NCBI GenBank assembly: GCA_009699865.1
Contig: WLNJ01000009.1
Coordinates: 1 to 61,340, forward strand
Length of the DNA: 61,340 nt
Source of the DNA: Actinomycetota bacterium
GTDB lineage: Bacteria; Actinomycetota; Thermoleophilia; Solirubrobacterales; Solirubrobacteraceae
Reading direction: 5' to 3'
The position numbers and the translations under genes were made by a program. Positions 16,566-24,588 of the stretch are shown here, piece by piece. How positions within the stretch are numbered: position 1 is the stretch's first letter; the number at the start of each line of letters is the position of its first letter. The notes under the pieces are model-generated. The model was given only the letters and a program-made list of their open reading frames with translations, had not been told where the DNA came from and made no database searches.

Positions 16566-17038
16566 TCTACTCTCCCCTCACAGTGAGGGGACGCGGTCAC
16601 ATCAAAACAGCAGGACGCAGCGGGGCAATCGCACTGACCTGCCTTGGCGCGGTGGCGGCCAGCACGGCAGGCTGCGGAGATGCGCGCAACACGGACAAAG
16701 GCTTCCGCCCCCCAGTCACACACATCGTCGCGCTACTCCTTGACGGCAAGACGGCTCGGATCTCTCCGACCTCAGTCGGCGGCGGCCCCATCACAATCAA
16801 GATCACGAACCGCGGCAACGTCCCCATCCGCAAGGTCAGCCTTCACTCCCGGGACGGACTCCCTGGCTGCGTCACCACCGAAGCCGCCGCAGGGCCAATT
16901 CTCGTAGGTGGAACCGGGACTCTCACCGCGACGCTGACAGAGGGAACCTGCGAAGTTCTCGCCGACAACCGCGCGCCCGCACAGCTCACTGTCACAGCGG
17001 AGCGCGCAAGCGCCCAGAACGATCTACTGCTGCCCTGA
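16562..17038 (+). CDS. Putative secreted lipoprotein, unknown function
   Basis: 158 residues from a TTG that overlaps the ygfZ stop (TTGA); a GTG at 16583 would give a tidier signal peptide and is an alternative. The hydrophobic segment SGAIALTCLGAVAASTAGC ends in a lipobox-like Cys. The mature part is a small beta-rich domain (PITIKITNRGNVPIRKVSLHS) resembling an Ig-like or CARDB-like fold, with two further Cys. The function is not recognised. The stop codon lies in the loop of an 11-bp hairpin (17024-17049). Confidence 0.7.
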   Translation: MIYSPLTVRGRGHIKTAGRSGAIALTCLGAVAASTAGCGDARNTDKGFRPPVTHIVALLLDGKTARISPTSVGGGPITIKITNRGNVPIRKVSLHSRDGLPGCVTTEAAAGPILVGGTGTLTATLTEGTCEVLADNRAPAQLTVTAERASAQNDLLLP

Positions 17039-17049
17039 GGCAGCAGTAG
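17024..17049 (+). terminator. 11-bp hairpin with the lipoprotein stop codon in its loop
   Basis: CTACTGCTGCC (17024-17034) pairs exactly with GGCAGCAGTAG (17039-17049). The 4-nt loop CTGA contains the TGA stop at 17036-17038. There is no U-tract. Probable transcription end. Confidence 0.5.
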
Positions 17050-17066
17050 ACCAACAACTCTCTGTC

Positions 17067-17084
17067 GCGAGTCAGCTGACTCGC
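17067..17084. terminator. 18-bp palindrome between convergent genes
   Basis: GCGAGTCAGCTGACTCGC is perfectly self-complementary and is followed on the plus strand by TTACTTCCTT. It lies in the 59-nt gap between two convergent genes. Candidate bidirectional terminator. Confidence 0.45.
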
Positions 17085-17097
17085 TTACTTCCTTAGC

Positions 17098-19599
17098 TCA
17101 GTTGCCTGCCCAGCCGTTGGCGTAGCAAGCCCTGATCCCGCATGTCTGATTGATGACGCCGCCTACTCTGAGGAAGCCGGACTTCATCAAGCGGCCGGTC
17201 GCGGAGCGACGTGGATGCTCGTGTGGGTCCTCTCCATCTCCAGCAACTGAACCCGCGGCCTCGACCGGAGTCTTGTTGGCAAAGATGGTTGGGCTGTTAC
17301 CCAGCCATCCTCCGGAGCCGTTGGACCTAACTGCGCCCGAGTCGAAGTAGACGAGTGCCGACCCGTTATACGGATAGGCGCTGATCGCGGTCAGACCCCA
17401 ACCGGGGTTGACAGTCCCTGCCCGGCCGGTATCAGTGATCGGGTTCATGATCTTGGCCCCAATCGTCCTTGCCTCAGCATCAGCCGTGATGTTTGAGACC
17501 TGGAAGTCACCGAGTCCGATTTGGATCAGCACCTGATGGGCTGGGGTGTTGGGAAGCGGATTGGTTGTCATGTGGTTGACATACCCGCCCGGCTCAGCGC
17601 GATCCCAAAGCTGCTGGATCAATGCCAGACCAACAGACCTGTCAATCGACGTCTGGTAACTCGGGGCATATGCCAATCCGAGGTAACCGAGGAAGTCAAC
17701 TGATCGGTCTAGAAGTGTTGAGTACGTCATACCCGCAACTCCGAGTACGGCGTGATCAAAGTCCGGTGCGATGGCTGTCAGCAAACCACCGAGGATTCCG
17801 CCCTGGCTGTTGCCGTCGTAGAACAGCCTGCTGCCGGCAAGGACGCTTGCTGAATCCGATCCTTGGAATGCCGCGTTCGTCCTCAGGCCGGAGCTTGAGA
17901 CCAGCGCACGGCCGAGGTACAGCTCATTGAGCATCCCCTGCTGTGTGCGGTCGGCCATCTTGTTGAAGTTGCTCAGGTCAGCAAGCGCTCCCTCGGCAAC
18001 TGGAACGTCATCCTCCGCGAAACCGATCTCATCAGTTGCGCAGTAGACGTATCCGTAGGCTTGAGCGAAGTCAACCTGAGCGTTCGAGCCAACCTCGCCC
18101 TTGTCTCCGAGGAGGCCGTGTCCGTAGACCACAGGTGGCAGTGCGTTGCCTGCCCCCGTCGTGTCGTTGAACGCAACCCTGGGAATCTCACAACGGAACT
18201 CAGACGAGAACGTCCCGTTTTGGACTGGGATGGCATCCGGTCCGGCACCTGCCGCGTAATTGAAGACGCTGCCTGGCGCGCACGGAACACTGTTGACGCT
18301 CGTCAAGTAACACGGTGTCGTAATCCGTCCCACAACCCTGCGGGCAGTCTTTGAGTTCTGACCTGAGGTGAAGTTCTCGACCGAAGTGATCGTGAACGTT
18401 GGTGAGACACCTTCTGGCACGAGGTTGGCGAGGTTGGTGTCACCCAACTGCGCAAACGCAGCGTTACGGATGCCGAGCATGCGGCGAGTGAAGTTCGGCG
18501 TGCTACCAACGGTGAACTCCCAAGCAAGCTGGAGCTTCGTCCTGCCGACGCCAGTCTTTGCAAGAGCAGCAAAGTCATCTTCGAAAGCGGCGCGGCGGCT
18601 TTCAACACTTGGGGAGGCAGTCAGCGTTGCGTCTCTGTAAAGCGCGAACGCCTTGGTGGCCGGAACAAGTACGTTCGACGAGTTCTTGAAGCCACGCAGT
18701 GCCACCACGTAGGTGTGTCCCTCCGTGAGTGCCTTGGCTGGATGGATCAGGATTGGCTTTCCGGACTTGCCAACTGTCGCGTCGAGCTCAGCCCAGACAG
18801 GCTGACGGGCGCCAGTTGCCTTGTCTACCAGCACCACTGGTGACGAGGCAAGGCTGTAGTTACCGATAGTTGCGACGGTCGGCCAACCTGTGTTGGCGGA
18901 AACGGAGAGAATCTGTGCGGCTGTGTCCGTGTCCTTGATCAGGCCGGGGAGTGTGGCCATGATCTTTGGATCAGGACTGAAGCCATTGTCCTTATTCCAC
19001 TCTGCTGGGTTGATGTGAACGCCGGCGTGATTAGCAATCATCGAAGCCTGTGCGATGTTGACCCGCAGGCCCGTGTCGCTGGTGGCGTCCTTGCGTGTGA
19101 ACCAGTTACTCGGGTAAGGGAGCATGCAGCGTTGGGCCGCGTCCGCGATGAACTCACAGCGGGGTGCTGTTGTGGCATCAACGCTAGGCGTTGCCACGTA
19201 CTTGACGCACTTGCTGGACCTGGTCAGTGACCCGTCAGCGGATGCTGTCGCCGAGCCTGCTGTGGCGACCACGTGGTAACGGATCGTCGCGCACTGAGCG
19301 GCGAGGGTCTTGCCAAGCGCGGTCAGGGTGAGCTTTGTGGTGCCGCTGGATGTAACCGACTTAGCGGTGGTGGCCGCGATTGGGTCAACCGAGCCGTCCG
19401 TGAGCGTTGCCGTGACTTGTGCAGTCCCGCTTGGCACCGTGACGTTGACAGTCAGCGCCTTTGCCGTGATCACAGTCTTGGCGGATGTGGAGACAGCCCT
19501 CACAGAGAGCGAGCCCGTTGCGCCTGCAGAACTGGCTACGGCGATGGACGTGGCTGCAACTAGCGCAACTACGCAGAACTTGGTCACAAAGCGACTCAT
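17098..19599 (-). CDS. Large secreted alpha/beta-hydrolase-like protein
   Basis: 833 residues with an N-terminal signal peptide (VVALVAATSIAVASSAGA). A beta-rich, Thr/Ser/Val-rich segment of about 120 residues follows, then a long domain with an Ig-like stretch. The C-terminal half looks like an alpha/beta hydrolase: YGHGLLGDKGE (oxyanion-type HG motif), GNSQGGILGG (GxSxG-type nucleophile elbow) and a late His in EDPHEHPR. Several Cys pairs fit a secreted protein. Substrate unknown. The ATG at 19599 has GGGGAGAG about 10 nt upstream; an in-frame GTG at 19608 lies on that ribosome site and is rejected. Confidence 0.75.
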   Translation of the reverse strand: MSRFVTKFCVVALVAATSIAVASSAGATGSLSVRAVSTSAKTVITAKALTVNVTVPSGTAQVTATLTDGSVDPIAATTAKSVTSSGTTKLTLTALGKTLAAQCATIRYHVVATAGSATASADGSLTRSSKCVKYVATPSVDATTAPRCEFIADAAQRCMLPYPSNWFTRKDATSDTGLRVNIAQASMIANHAGVHINPAEWNKDNGFSPDPKIMATLPGLIKDTDTAAQILSVSANTGWPTVATIGNYSLASSPVVLVDKATGARQPVWAELDATVGKSGKPILIHPAKALTEGHTYVVALRGFKNSSNVLVPATKAFALYRDATLTASPSVESRRAAFEDDFAALAKTGVGRTKLQLAWEFTVGSTPNFTRRMLGIRNAAFAQLGDTNLANLVPEGVSPTFTITSVENFTSGQNSKTARRVVGRITTPCYLTSVNSVPCAPGSVFNYAAGAGPDAIPVQNGTFSSEFRCEIPRVAFNDTTGAGNALPPVVYGHGLLGDKGEVGSNAQVDFAQAYGYVYCATDEIGFAEDDVPVAEGALADLSNFNKMADRTQQGMLNELYLGRALVSSSGLRTNAAFQGSDSASVLAGSRLFYDGNSQGGILGGLLTAIAPDFDHAVLGVAGMTYSTLLDRSVDFLGYLGLAYAPSYQTSIDRSVGLALIQQLWDRAEPGGYVNHMTTNPLPNTPAHQVLIQIGLGDFQVSNITADAEARTIGAKIMNPITDTGRAGTVNPGWGLTAISAYPYNGSALVYFDSGAVRSNGSGGWLGNSPTIFANKTPVEAAGSVAGDGEDPHEHPRRSATGRLMKSGFLRVGGVINQTCGIRACYANGWAGN

Positions 19600-19630
19600 A
19601 TGTCTCACTCTCCCCAGAGTTATGTGTCGG

Positions 19631-19648
19631 CGGCACCTTCTGGTGCCG
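19631..19648 (-). promoter_or_regulatory. 7-bp GC-rich hairpin in the leader of the secreted hydrolase gene
   Basis: CGGCACC and GGTGCCG pair perfectly around a 4-nt loop, 31 nt upstream of the hydrolase ATG. It could be a 5'-UTR element or the end of something older; function unknown. Confidence 0.3.
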
Positions 19649-19808
19649 TTACGACAGGCGGAAAGCTAGCACCATTGTCCACGGCGCGAGCCTCCACGCT
19701 GGAGTCAGAACTCACACAGCACACCTAGTCCCGCACGGCACAACAGCAACGCCTCCCGCTAGCATCCGCGCCGTAGACCGTCCCTCTAAGCGTGGAGCCC
19801 GATTACCG

Positions 19809-21065
19809 ATGAGCATCGACATCTCAAACCTTTCGTCCCTCTCGGTTGAGCCCGGGACACTTCCCGACAAGATGGCCGCTTGGGTTGTCCGCGAAGACCG
19901 CTTTGGCGAGCCCATCGATGCGATCCAGCTCGAGGAGGTAGACGTCCCACAGCCAGGTGCGTTTGAGGTGATCGTCAGAGTGATGGCTGCCGGCGTCAAC
20001 TTCAACAATGTATGGGCTGCCAGAGGCGAGCCAATTTCGGTCTTCCGCTACGGAGACCACCCTGAGACCGGCCATCACATCGGCGGCTCCGACGCCTCCG
20101 GCATCGTCTGGAAGGTTGGCGAAGGCGTCACACGCTGGAAGCCGGGCGACGAGGTCGTCGTCCATTGCAACCAGGCCTCCTATGAGGACCCTGAAGTACA
20201 CGGGCTTGACCCTCTTGCAGCTCCAAGCCAGAAGATTTGGGGCTACGAGACAACATGGGGCTCCTTCGCTGAGTTCTGCAAGGTTCAGGCACAGCAGCTC
20301 TTGCCAAAGCCCAAGGCGCTCTCATGGGAAGAGGCTGCGTCCTATGGCCTGACCTACTTCACTGCCTACCGGATGCTGATCGACCAGGCTGAGATCCAGG
20401 CCGGTGACAAGGTGCTCATTTGGGGTGCTGCGGGTGGACTGGGCGTGTTTGCAACACAGCTCTGTGCGGCCGCCGGCGCCGACTGCGTTGGCGTTGTCTC
20501 ATCCCCCGAAAAGGGCGCCCTTCTGGAGACCCTTGGTGCGACAGGTTGGATTGACCGCAATGAATTCCCAGGGATGATGCGCAAGGGTGGTGAGACCCCC
20601 GATGAAGAGAAGGCCCGCTTCAAGGAGTCACGCCGCTTCTGCAAGCGCGTGGAAGAGCTTCTCGGAGGACCACCAGATGTGGTCTTTGAGCACGTGGGGC
20701 AGGCAACATTCCCTACCTCGGTTCTCTGCGTCAAGCCATTTGGCAAGGTCGTCATCTGTGGCGCCACATCGGGTTACAACCTTGACTTCGATGTCCGTTA
20801 CCTGTGGATGCGCCAGAAGCAGATCATCGGTTCCCACTTCGCGAATGCTTGGGAGGCGACCCGCGCCAACGAGCTGATCGAAAGTGCGAAGGTCCGCCCT
20901 GTACTGTGGAAGACCATGGGATTCGATCAAGTAGCAGAGGCACATCAGCTGCTCAGCGACAACAAGCACCTAGGCAAGATCTCGATCCTCGTCGGCGCAG
21001 CCGCTGAGGGCGAAGGTAAGACCGCCGAAGGCCCCGGAGCAATCCGGGCAGAGGTTGGTGCCTAA
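19809..21065 (+). CDS. ccr: Crotonyl-CoA carboxylase/reductase
   Basis: Reductively carboxylates crotonyl-CoA to ethylmalonyl-CoA with NADPH and CO2, the key step of the ethylmalonyl-CoA pathway. The 418-residue MDR protein has the Ccr features GVNFNNVWAARGEP, DHPETGHHIGGSDASG and HCNQASYEDPEVHGLDP. It also has WGYETTWGSFAEF (Glu region of the CO2 pocket), a Rossmann WGAAGGLGVFATQL, and IIGSHFANAWEA with the CO2-site His. ATG 19809 with GGAG upstream gives the family length; the longer frame crosses the divergent promoter region. Its last base is shared with the next start (TAATG). Confidence 0.95.
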   Translation: MSIDISNLSSLSVEPGTLPDKMAAWVVREDRFGEPIDAIQLEEVDVPQPGAFEVIVRVMAAGVNFNNVWAARGEPISVFRYGDHPETGHHIGGSDASGIVWKVGEGVTRWKPGDEVVVHCNQASYEDPEVHGLDPLAAPSQKIWGYETTWGSFAEFCKVQAQQLLPKPKALSWEEAASYGLTYFTAYRMLIDQAEIQAGDKVLIWGAAGGLGVFATQLCAAAGADCVGVVSSPEKGALLETLGATGWIDRNEFPGMMRKGGETPDEEKARFKESRRFCKRVEELLGGPPDVVFEHVGQATFPTSVLCVKPFGKVVICGATSGYNLDFDVRYLWMRQKQIIGSHFANAWEATRANELIESAKVRPVLWKTMGFDQVAEAHQLLSDNKHLGKISILVGAAAEGEGKTAEGPGAIRAEVGA

Positions 21066-21391
21066 TGGCCGGCAAGGGCGGAACAGTTCAGATCCCTTGG
21101 TACGCCACTGGGCTCAGGGGCGACGCGCTGCAAGCAGCACTAGCCAAGATCGCCCCATCGGCGCTCAACTACGGAGCTACCACGTACACCGTCACTCGCC
21201 AACGCGATGACCGCTACAAGTTTCTCCTGACCGCTGACTTCCCTACTTACGAAGGCTTCACCGAGTGGTGGGAAGGCCCTGAGTTCAGGAACTTCCGAAT
21301 TCACAACGCGGGCCTCTTCCAGCTCGGAGTGCTCTACAGCTGGGCTGACAAGATCGTCACAGGCAGCGCGTCGTACGCCGAATCTGCCTGA
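21065..21391 (+). CDS. Conserved-looking 108-residue protein coupled to ccr
   Basis: I do not recognise the family. It is a soluble protein with no signal peptide, rich in aromatic residues: IPWYATGLRGDALQAALAKI, YKFLLTADFPTYEGFTEWWE and FRNFRIHNAGLFQLGVLYSW. This pattern could form a small alpha/beta sandwich such as a ferredoxin-like dimer. The start overlaps the ccr stop by one base (TAATG), so translation is coupled and a role with crotonyl-CoA or ethylmalonyl-CoA chemistry is the simplest guess. It converges with clpS 12 nt away. Confidence 0.7.
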   Translation: MAGKGGTVQIPWYATGLRGDALQAALAKIAPSALNYGATTYTVTRQRDDRYKFLLTADFPTYEGFTEWWEGPEFRNFRIHNAGLFQLGVLYSWADKIVTGSASYAESA

Positions 21392-21403
21392 TCAGCTGAC
21401 TCT

Positions 21404-21691
21404 CTAGGTTCGTTCAAGCGGGGCCATGGTGAGGCCCGCGGCTTGGAGCTGCTCTGAGTAGTGCTCGGCTATCTCAAGCTGACCAGTCCAGACAATGGCG
21501 CGCCCTGCTCCGTGGATTTCATCCGCTATACGGAAGCCATCTCCGACTGTCACACCAGGCAGGTAACGGGCAAGGACATTGGCGACATGGTCAAAGGTGT
21601 TGTGCTCGTCATTGAGGACGATCACATTCCAGTTACCTCCAACCCCCGTGCCCGGTCCACTGGTGCGCTCCTGTTCGGCGGTCTTGCCCAT
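21404..21691 (-). CDS. clpS: ATP-dependent Clp protease adaptor ClpS
   Basis: Delivers N-degron substrates to ClpA/ClpC. The 95-residue protein has the ClpS core: WNVIVLNDEHNTFDHVANVLARYL (binding-pocket Asn/Asp segment), then a His and hydrophobic helices (ADEIHGAGRAIVWTGQLEIAEHYSEQLQAAGL), as in actinobacterial ClpS. A flexible N-terminus of about 20 residues precedes it, as is usual. The ATG shares one base with the stop of the upstream MBL hydrolase gene. Confidence 0.93.
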   Translation of the reverse strand: MGKTAEQERTSGPGTGVGGNWNVIVLNDEHNTFDHVANVLARYLPGVTVGDGFRIADEIHGAGRAIVWTGQLEIAEHYSEQLQAAGLTMAPLERT

Positions 21692-22563
21692 TAGGCTTCC
21701 CCCGCCTCACGCTCAGCCCGCTTGGCCCAATAGCGAGCCAACCCTGCATGAAGTTGATCTGGCGGGGACGCCTGGAAGTAAGCCTCGGCGATCTCACCAC
21801 CGACATCACGGGCCAACCGCTCACGGACTGCCGTGGCGAACTCTGGGGCGTCGAGGTCACGAGCGAGGGCTGCGTGGTCATCAAGGCAGCGCCTGACAGC
21901 CTCTAGCTGAGCGGCTGGGTCATCTACCCGACCCCAGTGGGTAAGCCCGAGCGAGTCAGGCGCCCACCGCTCGATCAGGTCAATCGATTCGTGCCAAACC
22001 TCAACATTGATGTCCGGTGGAGGAGTCGGGGCGATAACTGCTCCGGCTGGAGGAATCCTCACACCCGCAACATCGCCGACAAATGCAGTGCCTGAGCTGA
22101 GATGCAAATAGGAAACATGGTGTTGCGCGTGACCTGGCGTGTACGCCACTTCGATTCCCCCTTCGAGGGCAATTGTCTCCCCTCCGGTGAGGATTCGCAC
22201 TGATTCTTCTGGGACTGGGAGGATCTCACCCCAGAGAACCTCCATCTGCTCCTGGTAAAGCATTGAGGCGCTGTTGATCAGTTTCGACGGATCAACCATG
22301 TGCCTAGCCCCGCGTTCATGGACATAGACCTCAACGCCCGGCCAGCGGCGCACAAGTTCCCCCGTGGCTCCCGCGTGATCCAGATGGATATGGGTCAAAA
22401 GGATCGCTTTCGGCACCCGGCCCCCAAGAGCCTCCACGAGCGTGTCGGCGCAGGTTGTGGGTCCAGGATCGATGATCAGATCGCCAACGCGCCAAGTGCA
22501 GAGAACCTTCTCCCTGCCGAGGTGGAGGATGTCAATCGGTTCGATGTCTGCCGCAGCACTCAC
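21691..22563 (-). CDS. Metallo-beta-lactamase-fold hydrolase
   Basis: 290-residue MBL-fold protein, probably binding two metals. It has THIHLDHAG (HxHxDH motif near residues 58-63), a later His in TPGHAQHHVSYL, Asp in AFVGDVAGVRI, and a distal His in LGLTHWGRVDD. Family members hydrolyse thioesters, lactones or phosphodiesters; the substrate is open. Being directly divergent from ethylmalonyl-CoA mutase, a thioesterase-type role is conceivable. GTG start 8 nt after a minus-strand TACTGT box. Confidence 0.85.
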   Translation of the reverse strand: MSAAADIEPIDILHLGREKVLCTWRVGDLIIDPGPTTCADTLVEALGGRVPKAILLTHIHLDHAGATGELVRRWPGVEVYVHERGARHMVDPSKLINSASMLYQEQMEVLWGEILPVPEESVRILTGGETIALEGGIEVAYTPGHAQHHVSYLHLSSGTAFVGDVAGVRIPPAGAVIAPTPPPDINVEVWHESIDLIERWAPDSLGLTHWGRVDDPAAQLEAVRRCLDDHAALARDLDAPEFATAVRERLARDVGGEIAEAYFQASPPDQLHAGLARYWAKRAEREAGEA

Positions 22564-22571
22564 AAACGCGC

Positions 22572-22577
22572 ACAGTA
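22572..22577 (-). promoter_or_regulatory. Candidate -10 box TACTGT for the MBL hydrolase gene
   Basis: Minus-strand TACTGT ends 8 nt before the GTG at 22563. It lies 2 bp from the plus-strand box for the mutase. Confidence 0.5.
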
Positions 22578-22579
22578 CC

Positions 22580-22585
22580 TACACT
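22580..22585 (+). promoter_or_regulatory. Candidate -10 box TACACT for the mutase gene
   Basis: TACACT ends 8 nt before the ATG at 22594. With the minus-strand box it makes a divergent leaderless pair within 30 nt of non-coding DNA. Confidence 0.5.
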
Positions 22586-22593
22586 TCACACCT

Positions 22594-24588
22594 ATGAGCG
22601 ACCATCGACTTCCCAAGCCCGACCGCCCGTGGATGATGCGGACCTACGCCGGCCACTCCACTGCGGCCAAGTCCAACGAGCTGTACCGAGGCAACCTTGC
22701 CAAGGGCCAGACCGGCCTCTCCATTGCTTTCGACCTTCCCACTCAGACCGGCTATGACGCTGGCGACGAGCTCGCTCGCGGCGAGGTAGGCAAAGTCGGC
22801 GTGCCCGTCGCCCACCGCGGTGACATGAAGGTGCTCCTGGACGGGATTCCGCTCGACCAGATGAACACTTCGATGACGATCAACGCCACGGCGGCCTGGC
22901 TGCTCGGGCTGTACATCGTTGCCGCTGAGGAACAGGGAGCCACCGAAGACCAACTCCAAGGCACAACCCAGAACGACATCATCAAGGAGTTCCTCGCCCG
23001 TGGAACCTACGCGTTCCCCCCAGCCCCTTCGATGCGGCTGATCGCGGACATGGTTGCTTACACGGTTACAAACGTTCCAAAGTGGAATCCGATCAACATC
23101 TGTTCCTACCACCTCCAAGAGGCTGGAGCGACTCCAATCCAGGAGATCGCATTTGCGATGAGTAACGCGATCGCAGTTCTTGACGCAGTCCGTGACCGAG
23201 TGGATGAATCACTCATGCCGCAGGTGTTCTCGCGCATCTCGTTCTTCGTCAACGCTGGCGTGCGGTTTATTGAGGAGCACGCCAAGCTGCGCGCCATGAG
23301 CATCCTCTGGGATGAGCTCGGCCGCGAGCGCTACGGCGTAACCGACGACAAGCTGCGCCGCTTCCGTTACGGAGTCCAGGTCAACTCCCTTGGTCTGACC
23401 GAAGCCCAGCCTGAAAACAACGTCCAGCGGATCGTCCTTGAGACGCTCGCAGTCACACTCGGCCGTGACGCCCGTGCCAGGGCAATCCAGCTTCCAGCTT
23501 GGAACGAGGCCCTCGGCCTTCCGCGACCATGGGATCAGCAGTGGTCACTGCGCATCCAGCAGGTGATGGCCTTTGAGACCGACATCTTGGACTATCCGGA
23601 CATTTTCGAGGGCTCGAAGGTGATGGATGGTCTGGTTGCCGAAATGCTTGAGGGATCCCGCGCTGAGATGGCCGTGGTCGCTGAACATGGCGGCGCAGTA
23701 GAAGCCGTCCCTTACATGAAGGCCGAGCTCGTGGAAAGCCACCGCGCCCGGATCCGCAAGATCGAGACAGGCGAGATGAAGGTTGTCGGCATCAACGACT
23801 ACCGCGAGACTGAGCACTCCCCTCTGACTGATGACTCTGAGGGTGGAATTCTTGTCGTGGACTCAGCGGTCGAGGCCCAGCAAACCGACGCGCTTGTCAA
23901 GTGGCGCTCTGAGCGCGACCAGCCGGCAGTTGACGCGGCACTGGCCGAGGTTGCCCGTGTTGCTGCCACCCCAGACGAGAACATCATGCCCGCCACTATC
24001 GCGGCTGCCCGCGCTGGAGCAACCACCGGCGAGTGGTCGGCCACCCTGCGCAATGCCTTCGGTGAGTACCGCGCACCAACCGGTGTCGGCGAGGCGGCCG
24101 GGAGCGTCGCTGGCGATGAGGAACTCGAAGGTCTGCGCGATGAAGTTGACCGCGTGTCTGAGGCAATCGGCCGTCGGATCAGAATTCTCGTCGGCAAGCC
24201 TGGCCTTGATGGGCACAGCAACGGTGCTGAGCAGATCGCCGTGAGGGCCCGCGACGCGGGAATGGATGTTGTCTATGAAGGCATCCGTCTGACTCCTTCA
24301 CAGATCGCTGCCTCCGCCGTACAGGAAGGTGTTCACGTGATCGGCCTGTCAATCCTCTCCGGCTCACACCGGGAGCTGATCCCGTCAGTCATTGGGGCGC
24401 TCAAGGAGGCCGGAGCTGGAGACGTGCCCGTCGTCGTTGGCGGAATCATTCCCGACCAAGATGTTCCCGAGCTAACAGCCGCTGGAGTAGCCGCGGTCTA
24501 CACGCCCAAGGACTACGACCTGACACAGATCATCAGCGAAATTGTTGCGCTGGTAGCTGAGCGCAACGGGGTAGCCCAGTCGGCGTGA
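22594..24588 (+). CDS. ecm: Ethylmalonyl-CoA mutase, adenosylcobalamin-dependent
   Basis: Isomerises ethylmalonyl-CoA to methylsuccinyl-CoA. The 664-residue protein has a TIM-barrel mutase domain (RTYAGHSTAAKSNELYR, GLSIAFDLPTQTGYD) and a C-terminal B12 domain with the cobalt-ligand His near residue 541 in KPGLDGHSNGAEQ, plus GLSILSGSH. The TQTGYD loop matches ethylmalonyl-CoA mutases, whereas methylmalonyl-CoA mutases usually have THRGYD; this comparison is from memory. The ATG at 22594 gives the family length; the longer frame is antisense to the MBL gene. It overlaps meaB by 4 nt. Confidence 0.9.
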   Translation: MSDHRLPKPDRPWMMRTYAGHSTAAKSNELYRGNLAKGQTGLSIAFDLPTQTGYDAGDELARGEVGKVGVPVAHRGDMKVLLDGIPLDQMNTSMTINATAAWLLGLYIVAAEEQGATEDQLQGTTQNDIIKEFLARGTYAFPPAPSMRLIADMVAYTVTNVPKWNPINICSYHLQEAGATPIQEIAFAMSNAIAVLDAVRDRVDESLMPQVFSRISFFVNAGVRFIEEHAKLRAMSILWDELGRERYGVTDDKLRRFRYGVQVNSLGLTEAQPENNVQRIVLETLAVTLGRDARARAIQLPAWNEALGLPRPWDQQWSLRIQQVMAFETDILDYPDIFEGSKVMDGLVAEMLEGSRAEMAVVAEHGGAVEAVPYMKAELVESHRARIRKIETGEMKVVGINDYRETEHSPLTDDSEGGILVVDSAVEAQQTDALVKWRSERDQPAVDAALAEVARVAATPDENIMPATIAAARAGATTGEWSATLRNAFGEYRAPTGVGEAAGSVAGDEELEGLRDEVDRVSEAIGRRIRILVGKPGLDGHSNGAEQIAVRARDAGMDVVYEGIRLTPSQIAASAVQEGVHVIGLSILSGSHRELIPSVIGALKEAGAGDVPVVVGGIIPDQDVPELTAAGVAAVYTPKDYDLTQIISEIVALVAERNGVAQSA

